From NCBI RefSeq assembly GCF_040050925.1, contig NZ_CP157390.1, forward strand, positions 930,001 to 994,000: DNA of 64,000 nucleotides. Reading direction: 5' to 3'. The notes beneath the pieces were generated by a model. It was not told the DNA's origin. It did not search any database and saw nothing but the letters and a program-made list of their open reading frames with translations. The stretch comes from Leifsonia sp. NPDC080035 (GTDB lineage: Bacteria; Actinomycetota; Actinomycetes; Actinomycetales; Microbacteriaceae). Each line of letters begins with the position of its first letter. The stretch's first letter is position 1. Position numbers and translations under genes: made by a program. Below, in pieces: positions 1 through 7,534 of this stretch.

Positions 1-1119
1 CACGATCCCGTGCCGGCGGTCGCGGGCGCCGTTGACCCCGGCCGCGGCCTCGATCGCGTCGAGCGCCAGCCGGATGCCGCCGTCGCCGGTCGCGTGGGTG
101 TGGGTCTGGAAGCCGAGCCGGTCGAGCTCCGTGACGATGCGGGTGAGCTCGCCGACGGGAGCGGAGGGATGCCCGCGGTGGCCAGGGCGGTCGGCGTAGT
201 CGTCCAGCATCCAGGCGGTGTGCGGCTCGATGACGTCGTCGGCGTAGAGCTTGACGGGACCGAAGCGCAGCCGGTCGTCCGTCGTCGCACCGTCGACGGC
301 GTCGCGGAGGTCGCGGCGGAACGCGGCGTCCGCGTCGATCGGGTGGAAGAGGGCTGCGATCACGCGGGAGCTGAGCAGCCCCGCCTCGCGCGCCCGGTCG
401 AACAGGCCGAGCTCGGCGAGCGGCACCTGCGGCTCGACCACGGTGGTGATGCCGCTGGCGGTGGCGAGGGCGAGGCTGCCGAGCAGCTTGCGGTAGCGGC
501 GCTCCGGCGAGTACATCGGGATGTCGCGCTGCAGGCCGGCGAGGCCCGCGGTGGTCATGGCGCTCGTGTAGAAGTCGGTGACCCATCCCGTCGGCTCGCC
601 CTGCGCATCCCGCTCGGGCCTGCCCCACGGGATGTCGCCGCCGTCGGCGATGCCGAGCACGCGCAGCGCGGCGTCGTTCAGCCAGACGGAGTGCTGGTCG
701 TAGGTGGTCACGAAGACCGGGCGGTCGGTGAGGCCGGCAAGGTCTCGCGCGTTCGGGCGACGGCCGGTGACGACCGAGTAGACGGCGTTTTCGGCGCAGA
801 TCCAGTCGAGGTCCGGCCGCCTGTCGGCCAGGTCACGAATGCGGTCGCGCACCTCGTCGAGCGTCTCGGCGCCCTCCAGGCTGACCGCGTCCGGGTCGAA
901 GCCGAGCAGGAGGTGGTTGTGGCTGTCGATGATTCCGGGCGTCACGAGCGCGCCGTCGAGGTGGCGGGTCTCGCGCGCGGCGGGTGCCTCCGCCGCCGGG
1001 CCGACGTAGCTGATCCGGCCGGCAGTCACGGCGACCGCCTCCGCCCACGGCCGGGCGTCATCGAAGGTGCGGATGCGGCCGCCGGTGAGGAGGAGATCGG
1101 TGGTCTGCGGTGCGGTCAT
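1..1119 (-). CDS. Amidohydrolase family 3 (YtcJ-like), partial at window edge
   Basis: The minus strand reads open from an ATG at 1119 to base 1 (373 codons) with no stop, so the C-terminus lies outside the window. The protein starts MTAPQTTDLLLTGGRIRTFD, the beta-sandwich start typical of amidohydrolases. It carries the metal site SHNHLL at residues 66-71 and HTHATGDGG near 340-348, the family-3 (YtcJ/exoenzyme regulatory protein AepA) version of the second metal-binding motif; the read ends just before an expected RHxxxH motif. Substrate cannot be told from sequence; the family hydrolyses amides, formamides or cyclic ureas. It is divergent from the MFS gene across a long dyad at 1143-1172, which may control both. 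Confidence 0.85.
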   Translation of the reverse strand, partial: MTAPQTTDLLLTGGRIRTFDDARPWAEAVAVTAGRISYVGPAAEAPAARETRHLDGALVTPGIIDSHNHLLLGFDPDAVSLEGAETLDEVRDRIRDLADRRPDLDWICAENAVYSVVTGRRPNARDLAGLTDRPVFVTTYDQHSVWLNDAALRVLGIADGGDIPWGRPERDAQGEPTGWVTDFYTSAMTTAGLAGLQRDIPMYSPERRYRKLLGSLALATASGITTVVEPQVPLAELGLFDRAREAGLLSSRVIAALFHPIDADAAFRRDLRDAVDGATTDDRLRFGPVKLYADDVIEPHTAWMLDDYADRPGHRGHPSAPVGELTRIVTELDRLGFQTHTHATGDGGIRLALDAIEAAAGVNGARDRRHGIV

Positions 1120-1142
1120 GGTGTTCCCGTCGACGGTGAGGA

Positions 1143-1172
1143 GAATTCTTTGACGCTTGCGTCAAATAATTC
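1143..1172. promoter_or_regulatory. 30-bp dyad operator (TetR-type) between divergent genes
   Basis: The core TTTGACGC-TT-GCGTCAAA (1149-1166) is a perfect inverted repeat. Outer arms GAATT/AATTC extend it to 30 bp with one mismatched pair. It lies between the amidohydrolase start and the MFS start. Size and symmetry suit a TetR dimer; the tetR gene at 2551 follows the MFS gene and is the obvious candidate, by inference only. Confidence 0.7.
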
Positions 1173-1227
1173 CTGAAGTGTGTCACGGGCCCGCGAAGGG
1201 TGTCAAGCGCGGCTAGGGTCGGGTCCC

Positions 1228-2541
1228 GTGCACGACCTCAGCGCCCTGGCGCAGCGCATCCGCACCGACGACGACGCCCGGCGGGCCCTGCAGCGGCGCA
1301 CGCTGACGGTCGTGGCGGTCAGCCAGGTGCTCGGCGGCGCCGGCCTCGCCGCGGGCATCACGGTGGGAGCGCTGCTCGCCCAGCAGCTCGTCGGCGGCGA
1401 CGGCCTCGCCGGCGCCCCGACCGCTCTCTTCACGCTCGGCTCCGCGCTGGCGGCGTTCCTCATCGGCCGGTTCACGCAGCGCCACGGACGCCGCCTCGGG
1501 CTCGGCCTCGGCTTCGCCGCGGGCGGCCTCGGCGCGCTCGGGGTGGTCGTCGCGGCGGCCGCCGGCAGCGTCCCGCTGCTGTTCGTCTCGCTTTTCGTCT
1601 ACGGAGCGGGCACCGCCACGAACCTGCAGGCGCGCTACGCGGGGACCGACCTCGCCGCCCCGGCTCAGCGCGGCACCGCGGCCAGCATCGCGCTCGTCGC
1701 CACCACCGCGGGCGCCGTGGCGGGCCCGAACCTGGTGGACCCGCTCGGGCGGCTCGCGCTCGGGATGGGCATCCCCGCCCTCGCCGGACCATTCCTGCTC
1801 GCGACAGTGGCCTACCTCTCGGCCGGGATCGTGCTCCTGGTCTTCCTGCGCCCGGACCCGTTCCTGCTCGCGCGCGCAGCCGCCCCGGCCGACGAACAGG
1901 CGGCGGGCGCGGCGGGCGCGGCGGGCGCGGCCCTGCCGCCCTCGCCTCCCCCTCGGCCGGGGCCGGGCGCGATCGCCGGGGCGGCGGTGATGGTGCTCAC
2001 GCAGATCGCGATGGTGGCGATCATGACGATGACCCCGGTGCACATGCGGGCGATGGACTTCGGACTCTCCGCGGTCGGGCTCGTGATCGGCATCCACGTG
2101 GGCGCGATGTATCTGCCCTCGCTGGTCACCGGCATCCTCGTGGACCGGGTCGGGCGCGTGCCGATGGCCATCGCCTCCGGCGTCACGCTGCTGGCGGCGG
2201 GCATCGTCGCGGCGCTCGCGCCGGAGAGCTCGCTCGGACTGCTCATCCTCGCGCTCACCCTGCTCGGCCTCGGCTGGAACGTCGGCCTCCTCGCCGGCAC
2301 GGCCCTCGTCGTCGACGCCACGGTCCCGGCGAACCGGGCACGCACGCAGGGCACGATCGACGTGCTGATCGCGCTGTCCGGGGCGGGCGCCGGTGCCGCA
2401 TCCGGGGTCGTCATGGCCGCGAGCGACTACAGCGTGCTGTCGTTCACGGGCGGGATCCTGGCACTGCTGCTGATCCCCGTGCTGCTCTGGGCCGCGCGCA
2501 GCGGGCGGCCCGACGACGGCGGGCGACCGGCCCGCCGGTAG
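1228..2541 (+). CDS. MFS transporter
   Basis: A 437-aa protein with about twelve hydrophobic segments and the classical MFS loop signature GRFTQRHGRRLGLGLG after the second segment, repeated in weaker form as DRVGRVPMAIASG in the second half. A flexible Ala/Gly/Pro-rich linker divides the two six-helix bundles. An earlier in-frame start at 1180 exists, but TAGGGT at 1214-1219 sits 8 nt before GTG 1228 and looks like the -10 of a leaderless transcript, so 1228 is preferred. The tetR gene begins 10 bp after the stop, the usual layout of a drug or metabolite exporter with its repressor. Substrate unknown. Confidence 0.85.
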   Translation: MHDLSALAQRIRTDDDARRALQRRTLTVVAVSQVLGGAGLAAGITVGALLAQQLVGGDGLAGAPTALFTLGSALAAFLIGRFTQRHGRRLGLGLGFAAGGLGALGVVVAAAAGSVPLLFVSLFVYGAGTATNLQARYAGTDLAAPAQRGTAASIALVATTAGAVAGPNLVDPLGRLALGMGIPALAGPFLLATVAYLSAGIVLLVFLRPDPFLLARAAAPADEQAAGAAGAAGAALPPSPPPRPGPGAIAGAAVMVLTQIAMVAIMTMTPVHMRAMDFGLSAVGLVIGIHVGAMYLPSLVTGILVDRVGRVPMAIASGVTLLAAGIVAALAPESSLGLLILALTLLGLGWNVGLLAGTALVVDATVPANRARTQGTIDVLIALSGAGAGAASGVVMAASDYSVLSFTGGILALLLIPVLLWAARSGRPDDGGRPARR

Positions 2542-2550
2542 GGTCGAGGC

Positions 2551-3156
2551 ATGGCCAGACCCCGCAAGCAGGAGGAGCGCCGCGCCGGGCTCATCGAGGC
2601 GGCGCTCAGCGCGGTCGGCGAGCGCGGCCTGCGTTCACTCTCGCTCGCGGACGTGGCCGAGAAGGCGGGGCTGACCCGCGGCGCGATCCTCTACTACTAC
2701 GAGGACCTCGACCAGCTGCTCGTGGAGGCGCACCGCGCCGGCCTCGAGCGGTTCTGCGACCGGAGGGACGCCGTGGTCGCGGGCATCCCGGAGCCGCAGC
2801 TGCAGCTCGCGGCGGCGATCCGGGAGGGCCTGCCGAGCGGACCGGACGACGCGCTGATGCGCCTGCTCTACGAGTTCGACGTGCTCGCCGGCACCTCGGC
2901 GCTGCACGACGAGCTCGTCGAGCGGATGTACCGCAGGCAGCTCGCCACCTACACCGACATCCTCGAGCGCGGGACAGCGTCCGGCGCATTCGCCCCCGCG
3001 CTGCCGATCGAGACCCTGGCCATGAACCTGGTCGCGTTGGAGGACGCCTACGGCCTGCACATCGTCGCGGGCAACAGCCTGATCACCGTCGAGAGCGCGG
3101 AGGCGGCGATGCGCGCGGCGGCGGACGGACTGGGCGCACCGACCGCCGTCCGCTGA
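2551..3156 (+). CDS. TetR/AcrR family transcriptional regulator
   Basis: A 201-aa protein with an N-terminal TetR helix-turn-helix at about residues 10-56 (LSLADVAEKAGLTRGAILYYY) followed by an all-helical ligand domain. TAGGGT lies 6 nt before the ATG, giving the gene its own leaderless promoter although it also follows the MFS gene closely. It probably represses the MFS gene and itself, and perhaps the divergent amidohydrolase, through the dyad at 1143-1172. Ligand unknown. Confidence 0.85.
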   Translation: MARPRKQEERRAGLIEAALSAVGERGLRSLSLADVAEKAGLTRGAILYYYEDLDQLLVEAHRAGLERFCDRRDAVVAGIPEPQLQLAAAIREGLPSGPDDALMRLLYEFDVLAGTSALHDELVERMYRRQLATYTDILERGTASGAFAPALPIETLAMNLVALEDAYGLHIVAGNSLITVESAEAAMRAAADGLGAPTAVR

Positions 3157-3190
3157 GGCGCCCGGCCGACGCGGGCGTACCATCCGGGAC

Positions 3191-4054
3191 GTGTTCGAGG
3201 GATTCACGGTCGAGGACGTCGCGACGCCGGAGGCGCGCATCCACGTCAGGCACGCCGGGGACGGTCCCGTCGTCGTGCTGCTGCACGGGCATCCGCGCAC
3301 GGGGGCGACCTGGCATCGCGTCGCCCCCGCGCTGGTGGACGCCGGGTTCCGCGTCATCGTGCCCGACCTTCGCGGCTACGGACGCTCCACCGCCCCGGTG
3401 CCGCGGCCGGACCACTCCCAGGCGTCCAAGCGGGCGATGGCATCGGACGTGCTCGCCGTCGCACGGGCGCTGGGCCACAGCTCGTTCGCGGTGGCGGGAC
3501 ACGACCGCGGCAGCTACGTCGCGTTCCGGCTCGCGATGGACCACCCAGAGGCCGTGCGCGCGGTCGCGCTGCTCGACAGCATCCCCATCGTCGAGCATCT
3601 GGACCGGATGACGCCCGAGTTCGCGACCGCCTGGTACCACTGGTTCTTCTTCGCCCAGCCCGGCATCCCCGAGCGCGTCATCGGCGCGGACCCTGACGCC
3701 TGGTACGGCGGCGACCCCGCGACGATGGGGCCGGAGAACTTCGCGGAGCGGCGGGACGCCATCCACCGGCCCGAGGTGGTGCGGGCGATGCTCGAGGACT
3801 ACCGCGCGGGCCTCACGGTGGATCGCGCCGACGAAGAGGCCGACCGCGCCGCCGGCCGCCGGCTCACGCAACCGCTGCTCGCGCTGTGGTCGTCGCGCGA
3901 CGACCTGGAGGAGCTCTTCGGAGACCCGCTCGCCATCTGGCCGGCCTGGGCGGACGACGTGACCGGCCACCCGATCGACTCCGGCCACCACATGGCGGAG
4001 GAGGCGCCCGACGACCTCACCGCCGCCCTCGCCGCCTTCTTCCGCGCCCAGTGA
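3191..4054 (+). CDS. Alpha/beta hydrolase, haloacetate dehalogenase-like
   Basis: A 287-aa alpha/beta hydrolase. The nucleophile elbow is GHDRGS (D105, with R106), so the nucleophile is Asp as in haloalkane/fluoroacetate dehalogenases and epoxide hydrolases, not Ser. YHWFF (H150, W151) matches the halide-binding His/Trp of fluoroacetate dehalogenases, DYRAG (Y204) matches the third halide ligand and SGHH near 265 supplies the catalytic His. The family normally has a second carboxylate-binding Arg three residues after R106; here it is Tyr (Y109), so the natural substrate may not be a haloacetate. Start GTG 3191; no obvious Shine-Dalgarno. A hairpin terminator follows at 4076-4107. Confidence 0.8.
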   Translation: MFEGFTVEDVATPEARIHVRHAGDGPVVVLLHGHPRTGATWHRVAPALVDAGFRVIVPDLRGYGRSTAPVPRPDHSQASKRAMASDVLAVARALGHSSFAVAGHDRGSYVAFRLAMDHPEAVRAVALLDSIPIVEHLDRMTPEFATAWYHWFFFAQPGIPERVIGADPDAWYGGDPATMGPENFAERRDAIHRPEVVRAMLEDYRAGLTVDRADEEADRAAGRRLTQPLLALWSSRDDLEELFGDPLAIWPAWADDVTGHPIDSGHHMAEEAPDDLTAALAAFFRAQ

Positions 4055-4075
4055 CCGCGACTGCGCCTCCGTGTC

Positions 4076-4107
4076 ACGACTGCGGCCCGGCGCCCCACCG
4101 CAGTCGT
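4076..4107 (+). terminator. Hairpin terminator after the dehalogenase-like gene
   Basis: ACGACTGCGG pairs perfectly with CCGCAGTCGT around a 12-nt loop, 22 bp after the hydrolase stop. There is only a short TCGTTCC after the stem, as is usual in high-GC actinobacteria. Confidence 0.6.
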
Positions 4108-4145
4108 TCCGTAACGCCGCACTCGCGCCTCGTAGAGTGGACGGC

Positions 4146-4670
4146 GTGACGCCCGCCAGACGCTACCGGTTCAGCGACCGCTTCATCCGCGTCGCCACGA
4201 CCGCGCTGCTCATCGCGATGGGCGTGCTCGTCGCCGGCGGCTTCGCCCTCGGCTTCGCCTCCGACGCAGTGCCGGGCGAGGCGGGCGAGACCCTCGGCGC
4301 CGTCGCGGCCGGCGTCGTGGTCGGCGGCGTCCTGGTGCCGCTCGCGATCGCCGCCGTGCTCGGCGGGGAGGCGGTGAAGGCGGGCGCCGGGTTCCTCGGT
4401 CTCGGCCTCGTGGTCGGCGTCGCCGGCATCGCTTTCGGCTCGATCGAAGGCGCCCGCGACCTGCTCGGCGCCTGGGCGCCGCTCGCGCTCTGGGGCGGGC
4501 TCCTCCTGCTCGTGGGATGCGCCGCGGGCTTCTGGCTCGCCGGGCGACGGGCCGGCGTGCCGCAGTGGCTGCAGCTCCCCATCCTCGGCTCGCCGCGCCT
4601 GCCCGTGTCCCCGCGCACCCGTCACCGGGCGGACGCCGAGCCGGGCGCCGAACCGGACCGCGACCGGTAG
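4146..4670 (+). CDS. Small polytopic membrane protein
   Basis: A 174-aa protein of unknown function with about four hydrophobic segments and a basic/acidic cytoplasmic-looking tail (residues 150-174). An upstream in-frame start at 4071 exists, but the region before 4146 contains the preceding terminator and TAGAGT 7 nt before GTG 4146, so the start is set there. No catalytic motif is visible. It stands alone between two hydrolase/oxidoreductase genes. Confidence 0.7.
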   Translation: MTPARRYRFSDRFIRVATTALLIAMGVLVAGGFALGFASDAVPGEAGETLGAVAAGVVVGGVLVPLAIAAVLGGEAVKAGAGFLGLGLVVGVAGIAFGSIEGARDLLGAWAPLALWGGLLLLVGCAAGFWLAGRRAGVPQWLQLPILGSPRLPVSPRTRHRADAEPGAEPDRDR

Positions 4671-4733
4671 GCACATCCGCAGGCCCCGCGCAATCCCCTG
4701 GTGCGGTTCACCGGATCCGGCTCTACTGGGAGC

Positions 4734-4991
4734 ATGGACAGGAATCGACGCGCGCAGCTGGTGCTGGACATCGGACGACGGCTTCTCGCCGGGCCGGTGA
4801 TGGTGCGGGCCGACGAACTGGACATCCAGCTGATCGAGTGGCGCTCCGCGGCCCGTGAGGCGGCCGCGACGCTGGGCCGCCCGCTCACGCTCTACACCCA
4901 CGGCGACCGCGCCTGGGCCGCCCTCGCAGACGCCGCCCCGCGCCGCGTCACCGTCGCGGTCGAGCCCTCCAGGGCGGTCGCACCCGCCTGA
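4734..4991 (+). CDS. Small hypothetical protein
   Basis: An 85-aa soluble protein starting MDRNRRAQLVLDIGRRLLAG. It shows no signal peptide or membrane segment. An upstream start at 4701 is possible but adds only low-complexity residues; ATG 4734 is preferred. The coding pattern (GC-rich third positions) continues throughout, supporting a real gene. No family was recognised. It ends 15 bp before the oxidoreductase gene. Confidence 0.6.
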   Translation: MDRNRRAQLVLDIGRRLLAGPVMVRADELDIQLIEWRSAAREAAATLGRPLTLYTHGDRAWAALADAAPRRVTVAVEPSRAVAPA

Positions 4992-5006
4992 CCCTAGGCT
5001 GAGGGG

Positions 5007-5981
5007 ATGACCTCCTGGGGAATCCTCGGCACGGGCGGCATCGCCGCCGCCATGGCCGCAGACCTGCAGCTGCACGGCCACACCGTCGGAGCCGTCGGCT
5101 CGCGCGCGCCGGAGTCGGCCGCGCGGTTCGCCGCGGCGCACGGCATCCCGCGCTCGCACGGCAGCTACGAGGAGCTCGTGGCGGACCCGGACGTCGACGT
5201 CGTCTACGTCGCGACGCCGCATCCCCAGCACGCACCGAACGCGCTGCTCGCCCTCGCGGCGGGCAAGCACGTGCTCGTCGAGAAGCCCTTCACCATGAAC
5301 CGGGCGGAGGCGGAGCGGATCGCGTACGCTGCAACGGAGCGCGGGCTCGTGGCGATGGAGGCGATGTGGACCAGGTGGCTGCCGCACATCCTCCGGCTGC
5401 ACGAGGTCATCGCGGACGGCACCATCGGCGAGGTGCGCACCGTCGTCGCGCACCACGCCCAGCGGCTGAGCGCCGACCCGGCCGGCCGGATGCTCGACCC
5501 GGCCCTCGGCGGCGGCGCGCTGCTCGACCTCGGCATCTACCCGGTGTCGTTCGCCTGGGATGTGCTCGGCGCCCCGACCGCAGTGCAGGCGGCCTCCGCG
5601 TCGACCGCCACCGGCGTCGACCGGCAGACCGCCATCCTGCTGTCCCACGCGGGCGGGGCGCAGTCCGTCCTCACCTGCGGCCTCGACGCGCGCGGCAGCA
5701 ACGACGCCGTCATCGTCGGGACGTCGGGCCGCATCGAGCTGGACCCGTTCTTCTTCTCGCCCACCTCGTTCCGCGTGCTCGACAGCGAGGACCGGCTGAT
5801 CGAGCGCTTCGAGGCGACCGTCACCGGCCGCGGGATGCAGTACCAGGCACGGGCGATGGAGCGCCTGATCGAGGTGGGCGGGGGCGAGGACCCGCGGATG
5901 CCGCTGCGCCAGTCCGTCGAGATCATGGGGACGCTGGATGCGGTCCGCGAGCGGATCGGGCTGGTCTACCCCGGCAGTTGA
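5007..5981 (+). CDS. Gfo/Idh/MocA family oxidoreductase
   Basis: A 324-aa NAD(P)-dependent sugar/polyol dehydrogenase-type protein. The Rossmann motif is GILGTGGIAAAMA near the N-terminus, followed by VYVATPHPQHA and the hallmark EKPFT at about 91-95. The C-terminal half carries the GG-ALLDLGIYPVSFA segment typical of dimeric dihydrodiol dehydrogenase and glucose-fructose oxidoreductase relatives. TAGGCT 6 nt before the ATG points to a leaderless transcript. Substrate not determinable. Confidence 0.85.
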   Translation: MTSWGILGTGGIAAAMAADLQLHGHTVGAVGSRAPESAARFAAAHGIPRSHGSYEELVADPDVDVVYVATPHPQHAPNALLALAAGKHVLVEKPFTMNRAEAERIAYAATERGLVAMEAMWTRWLPHILRLHEVIADGTIGEVRTVVAHHAQRLSADPAGRMLDPALGGGALLDLGIYPVSFAWDVLGAPTAVQAASASTATGVDRQTAILLSHAGGAQSVLTCGLDARGSNDAVIVGTSGRIELDPFFFSPTSFRVLDSEDRLIERFEATVTGRGMQYQARAMERLIEVGGGEDPRMPLRQSVEIMGTLDAVRERIGLVYPGS

Positions 5982-5987
5982 AGCGCG

Positions 5988-6188
5988 TCAGGCGTGCAGC
6001 AGCACGAGCACGTGGTAGACGACGTAGGCCGGCCAGACGATCGCCTGGAGCAGGCCGAGGACGATGCCCCAGAAGGAGCCGTCCGACACCGAGACGAAGT
6101 AGATCGCCGCACCGATGTAGGCGAGCAGGAACACGAAGCCCCACGGCCCCGCCCGCTCGATCACCCGCGTCCTGCCGCCGTCCCCCAT
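5988..6188 (-). CDS. Small two-helix membrane protein
   Basis: A 66-aa protein with two hydrophobic segments separated by a short loop (VSVSDGSFWG). The longer start at 6215 is possible, but GGAGGAGG sits 5 nt before ATG 6188, so that start is chosen. It converges with the oxidoreductase gene, 6 bp apart. Its arrangement resembles small actinobacterial membrane proteins of unknown function. Confidence 0.7.
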   Translation of the reverse strand: MGDGGRTRVIERAGPWGFVFLLAYIGAAIYFVSVSDGSFWGIVLGLLQAIVWPAYVVYHVLVLLHA

Positions 6189-6291
6189 GCGCGCCTCCTC
6201 CGCCGTCGCGTGCATTCTCCCGCGACCGGGCGCTCCGCGTCGAGGCCGGAGCGGGCGGAGCGGGCGGAGAAGCCGGAGCGCGAGGCCGCCG

Positions 6292-7308
6292 TCAGGCCGT
6301 CTCGCGGAGCGCGGCGGGCGGGGCCGTGGTGGCGCGACGGATGAGCCGGGTCGGCATCCGGATGTGGGTCGGGTCCGGCTGCTCGCCGTTCATCAGTGCG
6401 ACCACCATCTCCGCCGCGGCCGCCCCCAGTTGGCCCATCGGCTGCCGTACCGTCGTGAGCGGCGTCGAGAACCGCGATGCCTCCGGGATGTCGTCGAAAC
6501 CGACCACGGAGAGGTCGCCCGGCACATCCAGCCCCAGCTCGGACGCCACCTCGATGACGACGATCGCGGAGAGGTCGTTCGCCGCGAACACCGCCGTCGG
6601 CGGGTCGGCCCGTCCGAGCAGCCGGCGCGCGGCGTCCCGGGAGCTCTCCTGCTCGTAGTTCCCGACGGCGACCAGGGCGGGGTCGAACGGGATGCCCGCA
6701 TCCGCGAGTGCGCGGCGGTACCCGGCGTCGCGAGCGGCCGATGAGCGCAGGTCAGGACGGCCGGCGACGAATCCGATCCGCCGATGGCCGAGCCCCGCGA
6801 GGAAGGCAACGGCGTTGCGAGCGCCCCCGAAGCTGTCCGACTCGATCGTGGGCAGATCGGCGCGGCCCGTGTGCGGGTCGATGGCCACGATCGGCACATC
6901 CGCCGAGACGTTGACGACCGTCGGCGTGACCATGATCACGCCGTCGATCAGCGTCCCGCTCAGGCGGCTGAGCGAGCGGCGCTCCCAGCCCTCGGGTGCG
7001 AGCTGGCGACTGCCGCTGTAGGCGAGGAGGTCGTAGCGCGAGTCGCTGAGCGCGGCGCCGACGCCCTTCAGGATCTCCGCGCTGAACGGCTCGAAGTCCG
7101 CCACCAGCACGCCGATCACGCCGGTCTGCCGTGCTCGCATGCTACTCGCGACGAGGCTGGACTCATAGCCGAGCTCTTCGACGACCTCGAGCACCCGCTC
7201 GACCGTGTGCGCCGCGACCCCGTAGCGGCCGTTGACCGCCTTGGACACCGTCGCGGCCGAAACCCCGGCCGCGCGCGCCACGTCGTTGATGGTTGGTCGT
7301 CGTCCCAT
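6292..7308 (-). CDS. LacI family transcriptional regulator
   Basis: A 338-aa protein with the LacI-type HTH at residues 5-26 (TINDVARAAGVSAATVSKAV), the hinge helix around 50-58 and a periplasmic-binding-protein-like sensor domain ending in TTVRQPMGQLGAAAAEMVV, the conserved C-terminal stretch. The start is ATG 7308 (MGRRPTINDV), since the longer reading from 7326 enters the operator region. It diverges from the sugar ABC operon and very likely represses it via the sites at 7329-7364, sensing a sugar released by the GH3 enzyme. Confidence 0.9.
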   Translation of the reverse strand: MGRRPTINDVARAAGVSAATVSKAVNGRYGVAAHTVERVLEVVEELGYESSLVASSMRARQTGVIGVLVADFEPFSAEILKGVGAALSDSRYDLLAYSGSRQLAPEGWERRSLSRLSGTLIDGVIMVTPTVVNVSADVPIVAIDPHTGRADLPTIESDSFGGARNAVAFLAGLGHRRIGFVAGRPDLRSSAARDAGYRRALADAGIPFDPALVAVGNYEQESSRDAARRLLGRADPPTAVFAANDLSAIVVIEVASELGLDVPGDLSVVGFDDIPEASRFSTPLTTVRQPMGQLGAAAAEMVVALMNGEQPDPTHIRMPTRLIRRATTAPPAALRETA

Positions 7309-7328
7309 AGCGGTGCAGCCTAGCAAGC

Positions 7329-7391
7329 TCGAAAAGGATTTCGAAAAGGATTTCGAAAACGTTTGACACCTTGCAGGAGGGTTGCGACACT
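7329..7391 (+). promoter_or_regulatory. Sugar operon promoter with tandem LacI-type operator repeats
   Basis: Three 12-bp direct repeats start at 7329, 7341 and 7353: TCGAAAAGGATT twice, then TCGAAAACGTTT. The junctions create TTTCGAAA palindromes at 7339-7346 and 7351-7358, and the last unit contains the LacI-like palindrome AAACGTTT (7357-7364). It overlaps the -35 TTGACA (7363-7368), with GACACT (7386-7391) 17 bp on as -10. The position explains repression by the divergent LacI protein. Confidence 0.75.
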
Positions 7392-7534
7392 CGTCAGCGT
7401 CCGGGGTCGCCCCGGGCCCCCTGCGAGACGCGCCTCCTCCCTCACGAGGCGGACCACAGCCGATATCCGGCGCGCTCGAGACACCGGGGCATCCGCGCGG
7501 ATGCCGCTCAACGAAGAGAACAGGTTGGAATCAC

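Noticed and set aside
10..1176. Long plus-strand ORF at the left edge
   Set aside because: It mirrors the amidohydrolase on the opposite strand, which has clear metal-binding motifs; the plus reading is Arg/Val/Glu-rich nonsense typical of high-GC shadow frames.
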